From positions 62,001 to 126,000 of the forward strand of contig CANFQX010000001.1 of NCBI GenBank assembly GCA_947449255.1: 64,000 bases of DNA. Direction: 5' to 3'. This document shows, piece after piece, positions 55,980-64,000 of this stretch. Under the pieces are notes generated by a model that did no database searches, was not told where the DNA came from, and was given only the letters and a program-made list of their open reading frames with translations. The DNA comes from Pseudobdellovibrionaceae bacterium (GTDB taxonomy: Bacteria; Bdellovibrionota; Bdellovibrionia; Bdellovibrionales; Bdellovibrionaceae). The translations under genes were made by a program, and so were the position numbers. The stretch's first letter is position 1; each line of letters opens with the position of its first letter.

Positions 55980-56102
55980 CTATTTGTTTTTGTTTTGAGA
56001 AATCTTTTTTTGCTGCGCCCAATGCCTAAAAGTCATACCGACGACAATAAAACCAGTGATGATAATCAATCCCACCATCGTAAACCAAGCTGCAACAATC
56101 AT
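55980..56102 (-). CDS. 40-residue single-helix membrane protein
   Basis: A short frame starting with ATG at 56102 that overlaps the tcdA stop (ATGA), the usual sign of translational coupling. The product has one strong hydrophobic helix (about residues 3-23, 'VAAWFTMVGLIIITGFIVVG'), a positive segment 'TFRHWAQQKK' and a polar tail. Positive charges after the helix suggest an N-out, C-in orientation. It is too short for standard gene callers. No family was recognised; the coupling argues that it is real. Confidence 0.65.
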   Translation of the reverse strand: MIVAAWFTMVGLIIITGFIVVGMTFRHWAQQKKISQNKNK

Positions 56103-57025
56103 AGACCACCCTCTGCTCTTTTTTCATTCTGAGGACTTTTTAAAGAGTTATAAATTTCATTGACGATATGTGAGGCCATAGCCAAACCAAAGGCCCCCGT
56201 CACAAAACTCGCAGTTCCATAAATTACATTTCTGTGCTCACAGCTGTGCAAATTGTTCTGATTTTGTGGGCAAACGCATTTAAATCCCATGCCTTTGTCA
56301 TAATGAAGTTCTTCGGGCTGCATTGGAATTTCGTCAGAGAAAATACATGGGATATCAAATAATTTCTCAGGAAAGTTGTGTTTCTGACGAAGAATTTTTC
56401 GCAGCTGTTGGGCCATAGGGCAGACCACAGTTTCAGCCAAATCCACTTTTTTAATACGCAGTGGATCCATCTTTGCCGCTGACCCCGCCGAGGTGATCAC
56501 TTTAATCCCTTGCTCGCGACAGGTTGCAAGCAAATGGGCTTTGGCCGTGAGATTATCGATAGCATCAACAATAAAGTCCGGCTTATGAGCCAAAATTCGA
56601 CCCGAGTTTTCTGCATTGTAAAATTCTGAAATCACTTCCACTTTGGCTTGAGGATTGATTTTTCGCAGGCGCTCACCCATGACTTCAGCTTTTTTACGAC
56701 CCACTAGGCCTTGCAAGGCATGCAACTGACGATTGGCGTTTGTGATGCAGATTTCATCAAAATCAACCACGGTCAATTGGCCTATTCCAGATCTTGCCAA
56801 GGACTCTGCCGCCCAAGATCCCACTCCACCCACGCCGATGATCATGACATGGGAATCGATCAACTTTTGCATGACTTGATCACCAACAAGGCGCCCCATA
56901 CGATCAAAGCGCCTGTGCAAGACGTACTCTGTCTCTAAGGGCTGTTGCAATTGGACATCTGAGGTCAATGGAGCAGTGGAAGTGACAGAAGAAGGGGCTG
57001 TCGTCAAATTTTGAGTCGTGGTCAT
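56099..57025 (-). CDS. tcdA: tRNA threonylcarbamoyladenosine dehydratase
   Basis: A 308-residue E1-like ThiF-family protein matching TcdA (CsdL), which cyclises t6A37 of tRNA to ct6A using ATP. After a 30-residue Thr/Ser-rich extension come 'RFDRMGRLVGDQVMQKL', the nucleotide-binding 'VMIIGVGGVGSWAAESLARSGIGQLTVVDFD' and 'NRQLHALQGLVGRKKAEVM', 'DFIVDAIDNLTAKAHLLATC', and a CxxCP-free 'VCPMAQQLRKILRQKH' region. Both ends overlap neighbours by four bases (tatD upstream, the 40-residue gene downstream), forming a tightly coupled operon. Confidence 0.92.
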   Translation of the reverse strand: MTTTQNLTTAPSSVTSTAPLTSDVQLQQPLETEYVLHRRFDRMGRLVGDQVMQKLIDSHVMIIGVGGVGSWAAESLARSGIGQLTVVDFDEICITNANRQLHALQGLVGRKKAEVMGERLRKINPQAKVEVISEFYNAENSGRILAHKPDFIVDAIDNLTAKAHLLATCREQGIKVITSAGSAAKMDPLRIKKVDLAETVVCPMAQQLRKILRQKHNFPEKLFDIPCIFSDEIPMQPEELHYDKGMGFKCVCPQNQNNLHSCEHRNVIYGTASFVTGAFGLAMASHIVNEIYNSLKSPQNEKRAEGGL

Positions 57026-57891
57026 GATTGCGGGCCTCCGAACAAGCGGTGGAAATTTCTTGTAGTGATATCTAATATTTCGGCAGGATCAAGGAATTTT
57101 AATTTTCCGAGAGTCTTTGCCACTTCTAAAATACTTTCCGGCGGGTTCAACTGCCCCTGAAATTCAGTATTTGAAGCTCTGAGTGAGTCCACCTTGAGTT
57201 CTAAGCCCTCCACCGGCTTGCATCCGGGCGGAGCCTGATCTGGACAATCGCTCTCAATAAGTAAATATTCTAAAGGAATCTCACTCACTGCCTGATGCAA
57301 CCTCGTGTTGTCAGGACGACACACCGGACCGCCAATGGAAATATAAAGCCCTCTATTTAAAAAATCCAGGGCCTTGGCAGCACTGCCATTGAAGGAGTGC
57401 ACGAAGCCTTTATTTTGGGCGGGCAGACCAAAAATATCCATAAACTTTAAACTCTCTTCGTGGGCCCGAACGAGATGAAGCACAAGAGGTTTGTTTGAAA
57501 TATGAGCCAGCTCAAGTTGATGCTCAAAAACCTGAAACTGGCGCTCCTTGGAGTCTCCCATAATGTGAGGCCTAAAATCGAGTCCTAGCTCCCCTAAACC
57601 CATGGCCTGGGGGATTTCTCGGGCCAGTAAATCGAGGGCTTCATCACATTCCTGATCATTGTGTTCGGCAACCCAATAAGGGTGCAAACCAAAACACAAG
57701 CCGATTTGTTGAGGAATTTTTTGGTGCAAGACTTTTTGTCTTTGCCAATCTTCGGGCCCTACCCCGCCTTGCATAAAAAAGCCAATGCCTTTTTTTTGAG
57801 CACTTTGTAAAACAAGATCTTGCTGTCCCTGCCAACGAAGATCAGCGAGATGTCCATGAGCATCAACCCATTTATTTTGAACCGTCATCAA
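57022..57891 (-). CDS. TatD-family metal-dependent hydrolase
   Basis: A 289-residue TIM-barrel hydrolase of the TatD family (3'-5' DNA exonuclease or related). Metal ligands are visible in 'WVDAHGHLADLRW' (HxH) near residue 9, 'GLGELGLDF' near 96, 'LVLHLVRAHEE' near 136, 'GFVHSFNG' and 'LLIESDCPDQAPPG' near 212. It is the first gene of the run tatD, tcdA, 40-residue protein, and its stop overlaps the tcdA start by four bases. The exact substrate is not predictable. Confidence 0.92.
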   Translation of the reverse strand: MMTVQNKWVDAHGHLADLRWQGQQDLVLQSAQKKGIGFFMQGGVGPEDWQRQKVLHQKIPQQIGLCFGLHPYWVAEHNDQECDEALDLLAREIPQAMGLGELGLDFRPHIMGDSKERQFQVFEHQLELAHISNKPLVLHLVRAHEESLKFMDIFGLPAQNKGFVHSFNGSAAKALDFLNRGLYISIGGPVCRPDNTRLHQAVSEIPLEYLLIESDCPDQAPPGCKPVEGLELKVDSLRASNTEFQGQLNPPESILEVAKTLGKLKFLDPAEILDITTRNFHRLFGGPQS

Positions 57892-58032
57892 ATCACCTCA
57901 TTGTTTGGGGCCAAATCTTAGCATGATCAGGACTGTTCGCACATGAAAATTTTTAGAAAAGTATTATGTTACGTTTTTTTTAAATGAGAATTAGACTCGT
58001 AAAAGTCCGTTAAAAAAAATTGAGGAGATCAC

Positions 58033-58290
58033 ATGGCTAAAAAGAAAACTGTCAAAAAAAAGAAGATCGCAGCCCCCGCACTGAAAGACTTTGAAATTGT
58101 CGCCCACACTATACCCGTTAAAGGCGATGTGCACCTCAGTGGTGACTACCGCAACAACAAAGTGCTTGCCGTCTATCTGAACAGATATGGCATTGAGATC
58201 GGCTACTTGCTTTTAGAAGAAGAAAAAAACTTGTGGAGTATGGATCCGGTCATCTACGAAGAGTATCTTGAGAGTGTCTCTGACATGTAA
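58033..58290 (+). CDS. small basic protein of unknown function
   Basis: An 85-residue protein with a Lys-rich head ('MAKKKTVKKKKIAAPALK') and a compact acidic C-terminal part ('YGIEIGYLLLEEEKNLWSMDPVIYEEYLESVSDM'). GAGGAG precedes the ATG at ideal spacing, so expression is likely. The head could bind nucleic acid. No family was recognised. Confidence 0.78.
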   Translation: MAKKKTVKKKKIAAPALKDFEIVAHTIPVKGDVHLSGDYRNNKVLAVYLNRYGIEIGYLLLEEEKNLWSMDPVIYEEYLESVSDM

Positions 58291-58393
58291 TGCCGCTCTT
58301 TTCGAGCGAAGCATATTTAAGGGATGTTGACTGAGATTTTTATTCAGACAGCTGCTCTCGGGTGTTCGAAATTCTGGCCATCCTGTGCGGCCT

Positions 58394-58420
58394 TCCTCAA
58401 GCGCATCGTGCGCTTGAGGA
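58394..58420. other. perfect inverted repeat
   Basis: TCCTCAAGCGCA and TGCGCTTGAGGA form a perfect 12-base stem with a three-base loop, about 105 bases after the small basic-protein gene. There is no T run, so it may be a REP-like hairpin or mRNA 3' stabiliser rather than an intrinsic terminator. Confidence 0.6.
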
Positions 58421-58537
58421 CTTGTTCCATGGTGATTGTGCAGTTCATTTTAGTTTCGACATCCTTAGAATCCTCAATATTAAATATCACCCTCCTTTCC
58501 TGTTGACTGCGATTGAAGTGATGATTAATTCATAGCT

Positions 58538-58927
58538 ATGATTACAGTACTTAAATATCTTAAAATCGGAATTGTGTTTTTATTAATAGGCTTGGGAACT
58601 TGGGCTGTGATCGCAAATTACAGTGTTGTTTTTTCTCACACTGTGATCGGTGAAGTGGTTGACGTGGTTCGGATTGAATTGCCTGTAACTCTTGTCACTA
58701 AATCAGAGGCTGATTTTAACTCAAAGGTTTTTTCCTTTGCTGTGGGAATTAAAGATCAAAAAACCGGTGAAATTCATACGGCTTCTTCAGAAGATCGGCA
58801 GTGGGCGGTTGTGCATAAGGGAAATTGTGTTGAAGCCGTGTACTTGCCCTATCCGCCCTGGGACTTCCGAAAAAAAGGAACTTACTTTGGTGCCCGTCTT
58901 ATTCGACTCTTGGATAAGTGCCCCTAG
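58538..58927 (+). CDS. small membrane-anchored protein of unknown function
   Basis: A 129-residue protein with one N-terminal transmembrane helix (residues 9-28, 'IGIVFLLIGLGTWAVIANYS') and a beta-rich extracytoplasmic part. Two cysteines ('KGNCVEAVYLP' and 'LLDKCP') might form a disulfide. The segment 'FAVGIKDQKTGEIHTASSEDRQWAVVHKGNCVEA' suggests a small OB- or barrel-like fold. No clear ribosome-binding site is visible; a TTGACT element lies about 30 bases upstream of the ATG. No family was recognised. Confidence 0.68.
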   Translation: MITVLKYLKIGIVFLLIGLGTWAVIANYSVVFSHTVIGEVVDVVRIELPVTLVTKSEADFNSKVFSFAVGIKDQKTGEIHTASSEDRQWAVVHKGNCVEAVYLPYPPWDFRKKGTYFGARLIRLLDKCP

Positions 58928-58964
58928 TCAAAAGATGAGTGATTGCTCCACTCTGATTTAGAAA

Positions 58965-59497
58965 TTAAATGCGCTGGTAATGTTTAACAAGTTCACTGAT
59001 CTGGGGCAGCCCAATGGGCTTTGTTAAATAATCGTTCATGCCAGCTGATTTTGCGGCCTCGCGCTCATCAGATCGAAATCTTGTGGATTTGCTTTGAGTA
59101 TCTGCAGAGCCTGAAAACCATCTTTGCACAAAGTTGGTTGCACCTTTATTTTTTTAAGCATCAGATCGAGCACATTCAAATTTATTTCATTGTCATCTAC
59201 ACAAAGGATTCGAAAATTCGCCGGCTCCACAGGCCCACTGGGATCTAAGTTCGAGTTATTGGCGGCACTGGCCTCTGCCACTTCCATGCCTTTTTCCTTA
59301 CGATCGAAAGTCAGTTCAAACCAAAAGGTGCTGCCTGCCCCCAACGTGCTTATCACACCAATTTCCCCACCCATCATTTCAATCCATTGCTTGCTAATAG
59401 AAAGACCTAGTCCTGTTCCACCGAAGCGACGAGATATACTTCCATCCGCTTGAACAAAAGGCTCAAAAAGTTGGCCGATAGATTGCGCACTTTTCTA
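58965..59497 (-). pseudogene. remnant of a hybrid histidine kinase / response regulator
   Basis: The minus strand encodes the end of a HATPase domain ('[18 protein letters not shown]', '[21 protein letters not shown]') and the start of a receiver domain ('[20 protein letters not shown]'). It then shifts frame at about 59050. The alternative frame continues with the receiver's C-terminal end ('[27 protein letters not shown]') to a TAA at 58965. About 40-45 residues of the receiver core, including the phospho-accepting Asp, are missing at the junction. Upstream of about 59497 an in-frame TAG stops the frame and no further kinase sequence is recognisable. This is a truncated, internally deleted relic. 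Confidence 0.82.
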
Positions 59498-59628
59498 AAA
59501 GCTCTAGAAAGCTATCTAGAGGAAAAAAAACAAACTACTGTCGACCAAGGTCCGTCAATTTAACTCCTCAAAACTCGACTCCTTTAAACCTCTCTGATCT
59601 CCGATATAGAGATTGCACAGGAGTGTTT

Positions 59629-60735
59629 ATGAAGAAAAAAAGCATACAATTAGGGTTTGATGTAAAAATGGAAATGGGTTCCACTTGGAGACCCTTACAA
59701 ATACACTTTTGGAATCATAAAAAGGATTTTAAAAACATCACTCCAGCGAAGCCTCTTAAATACATGGGTGATGCATTGACGGCATTGTCCTTGATCAAGC
59801 TGAACCATCATGTGAAATCTCCAGTGGCAAATCCAAATATGGACTATTCATTTGCTTTTGAGGCTTGGCAATCCCTTGAGCCCCATGCGGTATTATTCGC
59901 CCGCTCCTCTCCTCGTGTTCAAGCCCTGCAAAATGAACTTAAAAAATCCGTCAGATTAAATATCAATCATCAATCCCATGAAACCTCGGCTAAAAATTTT
60001 GCGCAAATAAGCGCCAATTTTGAAAATCAATTTAATGATTTATTGGGGATGGCGATGACTCCCTGGGGTATCGAACTGACCGCTTTGATTCCTCTTTTAG
60101 AATCCTTTGCTGATCTAGAAAAGAAACTCGACAGTCTCATTTTGTATAATTTCAATTTGCAATTTTCCAAACCTTTTATGGAAACACTGCATACACTCTA
60201 TGCTTTTCTCTTTAACCTTCGTGGTATCGTGGCTGTAGATCACAACGCCCATATTCAAGATCCCTCTCATGAAGCCCTCAAAGTGGATTCCATTTATGAT
60301 TACATGCCTAAAGCTGAATACATCACCAATGATGCGCTTCTTTACTGGAGTTTCAAAAAACTGGCACTGCCGTTCTGCAATCCCAAGTCCCCAGATCAAA
60401 GAGTTGAAAAACTTTTTGCAAACCCTCTGAAAAATGCCTTTCAAAAGTACTCTGCCAATGCTTGCCTTTTGATCGACAACCTTCCCTCGGGTTTCATGAA
60501 CTCTCTTAATCCTGTGGAATTGGAAGAAGCCCTGCACCTTGTACAAATGGATTGGTTGCTGGGGTCTCCAGCTGGATTGATATTTAAAATTCGTGAGGAG
60601 CTCTTTGGACTTCATTCAGGATATGAAAAAATATTTTGGAAAGACGCTGAGCCCATTTTTCATGATCAGAATTTTAATCTGCAGTTGTGCTTTGAATTGA
60701 CTGAAGCGTCAGTGTTTGGAAATCGGGCTGCTTAA
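59629..60735 (+). CDS. hypothetical protein
   Basis: A 368-residue soluble protein with no signal peptide or membrane segment. It is largely helical with aromatic-rich stretches such as 'FNLQFSKPFMETLHTLYAFLFNLRGIVAV'. A possible domain end is 'YDYMPKAEYITNDALLYWSFKKLALPFCNPKSPDQRVEKLF'. CAGGAG precedes the ATG at 59629 at good spacing; a GTG two codons earlier is inside that site and less likely. I could not assign a family. It stands alone between the kinase remnant and the DedA gene. Confidence 0.75.
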   Translation: MKKKSIQLGFDVKMEMGSTWRPLQIHFWNHKKDFKNITPAKPLKYMGDALTALSLIKLNHHVKSPVANPNMDYSFAFEAWQSLEPHAVLFARSSPRVQALQNELKKSVRLNINHQSHETSAKNFAQISANFENQFNDLLGMAMTPWGIELTALIPLLESFADLEKKLDSLILYNFNLQFSKPFMETLHTLYAFLFNLRGIVAVDHNAHIQDPSHEALKVDSIYDYMPKAEYITNDALLYWSFKKLALPFCNPKSPDQRVEKLFANPLKNAFQKYSANACLLIDNLPSGFMNSLNPVELEEALHLVQMDWLLGSPAGLIFKIREELFGLHSGYEKIFWKDAEPIFHDQNFNLQLCFELTEASVFGNRAA

Positions 60736-60791
60736 AAAATCATATTTCTGATTTAATTTATTAAAGATTCACCGCGCCTATTTTAAAAAAA

Positions 60792-61448
60792 TTAAGCCGG
60801 TGATTTTTTTTGATATTTTTTAAACAAGAAGTAGAGACCAAAGGCCAAGATAACAATCAAAAGTGCTATTTTAAACTGACGCAATTTCATCAGTATGGGC
60901 TCACCATAACGTGCAAGCAAATAAATTTGCGTAGGCACACTGAGCACGGCAGCAAGTCCATCGATCAATAGAAATTTCCAAAATGGAAACTGCATCATTC
61001 CGCAGGCTAAATGACCAGGAAATCGAATCCCTGGTGTGAACCTAAAAAGTCCGCAAGCAAAATTACCATATTTAAGTGTCCAATCTTCCACTTTTTTCAT
61101 CATCTCAGGAGGAAAAAACCGGTGAACTCGGGGATGGTAAATTAATTTTCTGCCAAAAATTCGACCGATAGAATAAATCAAAGCATCACTAAACACGACG
61201 GCACAAAGAGCAATCACAGCGGCATAGTGAACATTAACGACCGGAGCCCCAACAAAGGGAGGAGGAAATGAGTCTGGATTTTGTCCAATGAAAACTAAAA
61301 TACCGACACTGATCAAAGTGATTTCTTCTGGAATTGGCAAGCCTACCGCTGACAAAAGCATCATTCCAATGATGTACATATAGACAGTCCCGGGCTGATA
61401 AGCGAACTGTGAAATCCACTGAAAAATAGGTTCCTTGGCCAACTCCAA
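60792..61448 (-). CDS. DedA-family membrane protein
   Basis: A 218-residue membrane protein of the DedA/VTT family, implicated in membrane lipid (undecaprenyl phosphate or phosphatidylethanolamine) translocation. Features are 'LPIPEEITLISVGILV' near residue 37, the conserved 'FSDALIYSIGRIFGRKLI' and 'FACGLFRFTPGIRFPGHLACGMMQFPFWKFLLID' near 130-160. Start is a TTG preceded by AGGGAG. The C-terminus is a final helix plus a Lys-rich tail. Confidence 0.9.
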   Translation of the reverse strand: MELAKEPIFQWISQFAYQPGTVYMYIIGMMLLSAVGLPIPEEITLISVGILVFIGQNPDSFPPPFVGAPVVNVHYAAVIALCAVVFSDALIYSIGRIFGRKLIYHPRVHRFFPPEMMKKVEDWTLKYGNFACGLFRFTPGIRFPGHLACGMMQFPFWKFLLIDGLAAVLSVPTQIYLLARYGEPILMKLRQFKIALLIVILAFGLYFLFKKYQKKSPA

Positions 61449-61481
61449 AATGAAAACTCCCTGCGATGACTAACACCAGTC

Positions 61482-61508
61482 ACTTGAATAACTTGAATAA
61501 CTTGAATA
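61482..61508. repeat. three perfect copies of a 9-base repeat
   Basis: ACTTGAATA occurs three times head to tail, in the divergent gap between the DedA gene and the RluA-type gene. It may be a slippage product or a spacing element in a promoter; nothing more can be said from the sequence. Confidence 0.8.
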
Positions 61509-61561
61509 CTAAAGTCACACCGTGCTAAATAGACTTATAAAGATTCAATTTAGGATATAGT

Positions 61562-62422
61562 ATGCAAAACGCCAGGGGATTTGAGTACGGAGTAAAACAC
61601 ATAATAAGCCCTCCGTCGGGACCAGAAGTTGTACACCTCACTGAGGTCCTTGCGCTTACCCTGGACTTTCATCCAGATCTAACCACAGAGTTGCTTAATT
61701 TGGGTGCAATTTATATCCAAAATCAACGCACTCTCACAAATGAAGCTGTTCCCCCGGGGACTTACATCCGGGTTCACAGCAAGCCGCGCAGATTTCCACT
61801 TCCTGATGAAAATTTTAATAAAAGAATTCTTTTTCATAATGATCATTTTATTTTAGCCAATAAACCTTCTGGTTTGCCTGTTCACGCTTCTGTCGACAAT
61901 ATTCGTGAAAATCTTTTGGCCTATTTAGAAAAAGAACTTCAGCAATCTCTTTTCGTCACGCACCGACTGGATGTTCCAACTCGTGGACTGATCGTCTATG
62001 CCAAGACCAAAGAATTTCAATCAGCCTTCAACAAGTCTTTAATTGCACGCGAAATTAAAAAAATCTATACGGCTCGAGTCCTTCAACCCCCAGGACTAGG
62101 ACTCATGAAACATTTCATGGAAATCTCACCCCGAGCGCCAAAAAAAATAGACCGCATCGCAAATCCTGGATGGCAAGAATGTTTGCTTGATATTTTAAGT
62201 AAAAAAAAATTACATGATGATTCCTATGAACTTAGAATACAATTGCACACCGGGCGAACCCACCAGATTCGGGCTCAACTGGGTTTTGAGAACTGTCCCA
62301 TTTTGGGAGACCACGCCTATGGAGCAGCAAAAACAGAGAATCTCGACAAGATTGAACTCGAGGCCAGTGAACTGGAGTTTACAAACCCTCTCACAGATGA
62401 AAATCATATTTTCAGAATTTAA
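61562..62422 (+). CDS. RluA-family pseudouridine synthase
   Basis: A 286-residue RNA pseudouridine synthase. An S4-like N-terminal part (about residues 1-75, 'LTTELLNLGAIYIQNQRTL') precedes the catalytic domain with 'FILANKPSGLPVHASVDN', the catalytic-Asp motif 'VTHRLDVPTRGLIVYAKT', 'IKKIYTARVL', and 'IQLHTGRTHQIRAQLGFENCPILGDHAYG'. The position modified, in rRNA or tRNA, cannot be told. AGGA lies upstream of the ATG. Confidence 0.92.
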   Translation: MQNARGFEYGVKHIISPPSGPEVVHLTEVLALTLDFHPDLTTELLNLGAIYIQNQRTLTNEAVPPGTYIRVHSKPRRFPLPDENFNKRILFHNDHFILANKPSGLPVHASVDNIRENLLAYLEKELQQSLFVTHRLDVPTRGLIVYAKTKEFQSAFNKSLIAREIKKIYTARVLQPPGLGLMKHFMEISPRAPKKIDRIANPGWQECLLDILSKKKLHDDSYELRIQLHTGRTHQIRAQLGFENCPILGDHAYGAAKTENLDKIELEASELEFTNPLTDENHIFRI

Positions 62423-62566
62423 TTCTCTGGACGAGACTCCAAATTCAATCCTAGTTTCAGGTCGAGACATCCACTTCTGACTTTCCGAAAATTAAGCATA
62501 AAATGAGAGCAAGACCCCCTCCTTCTTTTCTTTGTTCTGAGGAGATAGCTTGCTATAATCAGAGCT

Positions 62567-63799
62567 ATGAAAAATCCAAATTTCTTAATTTTAAATAAGT
62601 CTAAATTCAATGTTTTCATGGCAACAATTGGCCTCTCCATTGCACTTTTTTTTTCAAATGCTAGCTGGGCAGAGGGAATGCATGGAGTGTTTATGGTTGT
62701 GAAGGGAAACGTCAACCTCACAAACAATCAAGCACAGACAAAAAAAGTCAAAGTTGGCGACAAGGTTGTCCCTGGCGACCTCGTTGAAACGGCCATTGAT
62801 TCCCGTGCCAAAATTGTGATGAGTGATAGAAACGTCATCAATGTTTCACCTGAGACAAAATTAAAAATTGAGAAATATGAAAATAATGGCGAAGACAAAA
62901 ATGTTGAGATGAATCTACTGGAAGGCAAAGTCCGAAACAATGTCGAACAAAAATACGACGGCGAAAAAAATAAATTTATTGTGAAAACTCCAACGGCTGT
63001 GGCCGGTGTGCGTGGCACGCAATTTTTTACAAGTTTTGATCCAGGCACAAAGCTGACATCTGTGGTGACCTTGCGCGGAGCTGTTTCATTGGCACCACTG
63101 AATATGAACGTGGCCAATGCCAAGCCTGTCATTATCAAAATGGGAGAATCCACCACATTAGCTCCGGGAGCCAATCCTGAAACTCCAAAACCAATGCCCA
63201 AAGAGGATTTGAAAAAACTCGATCAAGAATCGACTGTCTCAGCAGCGCCTTCAAAACAAGATGCTCCAAAGGAAACTGCAAAGAGTGATAAAAAATCTGA
63301 CGACAAAAAATCCGATTCAAAGGACTCAAATTCTTCAACGGCTTCAAAAAGTGGGTCCTCCACCACTGAAACTGCCAGTAGCAATAAAGCAGGATCGCCT
63401 CCTGCAGAGCAGACAGCTGCTTCAGGCCAAACGACAAGCAACTCTGCTCCGGCAACGGCGGCCGAGCCCGCTGCCACCGCAAGTCAAGCTTCCGCTCCAG
63501 CCGCTTCCTCCAGCACAAATCGAGCACCAGCTTCTGTAGATCCAAGTGCTTCGACAGCCATGGCGCCATCTGCAGCGGCACCAGCCCCCATTAAAATGGT
63601 TGAGGTCGGTGATGTTGACGTGGGACAATTCAAGCAGATCCTTCCCCCCGCAGCTGCTGTAAGTCAACCCAGACCACCGCCGCCTATTTTGGTGAACACC
63701 CCTGTGGCGGTGGCTCCTCCGGTGACTGTCATCAATGATATCATTCGAGGTGCGACTGGAAAAGCCCATGTCATTATCATTCCTCAGTTGCCCAAATAA
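62567..63799 (+). CDS. FecR-domain exported protein with Ala/Ser/Pro-rich tail
   Basis: A 410-residue protein with a signal peptide (residues 1-34, hydrophobic 'MATIGLSIALFFSNASWAEG'). A FecR-like domain covers about residues 38-190: 'VFMVVKGNVNLTN', 'VKVGDKVVPGDLVETAIDSRAKIVMSD', 'VINVSPETKLKIEKYE' and 'KFIVKTPTAVAGVRGTQFFTSFD'. A disordered low-complexity Lys/Asp/Ser then Ala/Pro region fills about 205-360, and the C-terminus returns to a hydrophobic segment. No FecI-type sigma factor is adjacent, so the domain probably serves a structural or binding role rather than transmembrane signalling. The next exported-protein gene follows after 30 bases. Confidence 0.87.
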   Translation: MKNPNFLILNKSKFNVFMATIGLSIALFFSNASWAEGMHGVFMVVKGNVNLTNNQAQTKKVKVGDKVVPGDLVETAIDSRAKIVMSDRNVINVSPETKLKIEKYENNGEDKNVEMNLLEGKVRNNVEQKYDGEKNKFIVKTPTAVAGVRGTQFFTSFDPGTKLTSVVTLRGAVSLAPLNMNVANAKPVIIKMGESTTLAPGANPETPKPMPKEDLKKLDQESTVSAAPSKQDAPKETAKSDKKSDDKKSDSKDSNSSTASKSGSSTTETASSNKAGSPPAEQTAASGQTTSNSAPATAAEPAATASQASAPAASSSTNRAPASVDPSASTAMAPSAAAPAPIKMVEVGDVDVGQFKQILPPAAAVSQPRPPPPILVNTPVAVAPPVTVINDIIRGATGKAHVIIIPQLPK

Positions 63800-63829
63800 T
63801 TGAATTCAAGAAAAAAGAGAGCTCCACAC

Positions 63830-64000
63830 ATGATGAAACCACAGCTGGGATCGACTTTGAAAAAACAAAACTCCACTTTAAAATCAGCCACAGTGAAGGT
63901 CGCTTTGGCCTTCGCTCTGACTTTTATTTTTAATATAACCTTGCTCTTTAGTTTGGAAGTGGCCGCAGAACAAAAAATGGCCGCTGGAGATTTTATTTAT
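63830..64000 (+). CDS. N-terminus of an exported protein (cut by window end)
   Basis: An open frame from the ATG at 63830 to the end of the window, 57 codons. It encodes a basic N-region and a hydrophobic core ('VALAFALTFIFNITLLFSLEVAAEQ'), a probable signal peptide. Only a few mature residues are visible, so function cannot be assigned. It follows the FecR-domain gene by 30 bases on the same strand and is probably in the same operon. Confidence 0.6.
   Translation, partial: MMKPQLGSTLKKQNSTLKSATVKVALAFALTFIFNITLLFSLEVAAEQKMAAGDFIY

Noticed and set aside
60115-60615. 166-residue frame antisense to the hypothetical protein at 59629-60735
   Set aside because: The sense gene has a good ribosome-binding site and spans the whole region; the antisense has neither.
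62728-63581. Two long minus-strand frames over the FecR-domain gene
   Set aside because: They mirror the low-complexity Ala/Ser/Pro coding region; the sense frame has a signal peptide and a FecR domain.

Overview
The window is AT-leaning, gene-dense Gram-negative DNA with many intact housekeeping genes. It probably comes from a Bdellovibrio-like member of the Bdellovibrionota. This is an inference from gene content: several secreted proteins and lipoproteins with a 'FQNC'-type lipobox, a CarD regulator beside gltX and cysS, VWA/thrombospondin-type-3 lipoproteins, a bacterial deoxyhypusine-synthase-like protein, HD-GYP signalling, and single-copy aminoacyl-tRNA synthetases. No 16S rRNA, tRNA, CRISPR array or recognisable insertion sequence was seen, so the placement is not proven.

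Layout. 1-9.2 kb: end of proB, proA, a RadD-like helicase, an exported catalase-peroxidase, a large secreted protein of unknown function and a DUF938 methyltransferase. 9.3-12.9 kb: a DMT permease, a secreted BPL_N amidotransferase-like protein, a YeiH-type exporter, and an Smr/RNase H pair. 13.1-18.7 kb: a four-gene operon on the minus strand, each junction a 4-base ATGA overlap. It encodes two VWA+TSP3 lipoproteins, a TSP3 lipoprotein and a Cys-rich secreted protein with a Pro-Ala repeat tail. This is the best candidate for an undescribed system. 19-23.6 kb: an LtaS-like phosphotransferase, a CDP-alcohol phosphatidyltransferase, a candidate small RNA, AlkD and DUF4337. 23.8-27.4 kb: cysS, gltX, carD. 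27.7-32.3 kb: exported subtilase, small secreted protein, Tat-exported amine oxidase. 32.6-36 kb: recG facing an HD-GYP protein that overlaps a small Cys-rich secreted protein. 36.2-39.5 kb: haem-motif lipoprotein, ChaN-like protein, nitroreductase, secreted protein. 39.7-45 kb: SABATH-type methyltransferase, SDR, an ethylene-receptor-like hybrid kinase broken by an in-frame TAG, and a large secreted protein. 45.4-48.8 kb: Cys-less rhodanese lipoprotein, lysS, class I aldolase. 49-50.9 kb: Nfu-like protein overlapping a MATE exporter. 51-53.8 kb: a divergent stress module around a 30-base perfect palindrome. 54-58 kb: DTW protein, deoxyhypusine-synthase-like protein, a 40-residue membrane protein, TcdA and TatD. 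58-64 kb: small proteins, a decayed kinase remnant, DedA, an RluA-type synthase and a FecR-domain protein.

Regulation visible in the sequence: two copies of a 35-base terminator-containing repeat at the 3' ends of recG and the MATE gene; intrinsic terminators placed immediately upstream of gltX and the DTW gene, which suggests attenuation or read-through; and a palindromic operator between the DCC gene and the GbsR/MarR-type regulator. Many starts were moved from the longest open frame to an internal codon with a better Shine-Dalgarno sequence or family alignment. These choices are stated in the entries.
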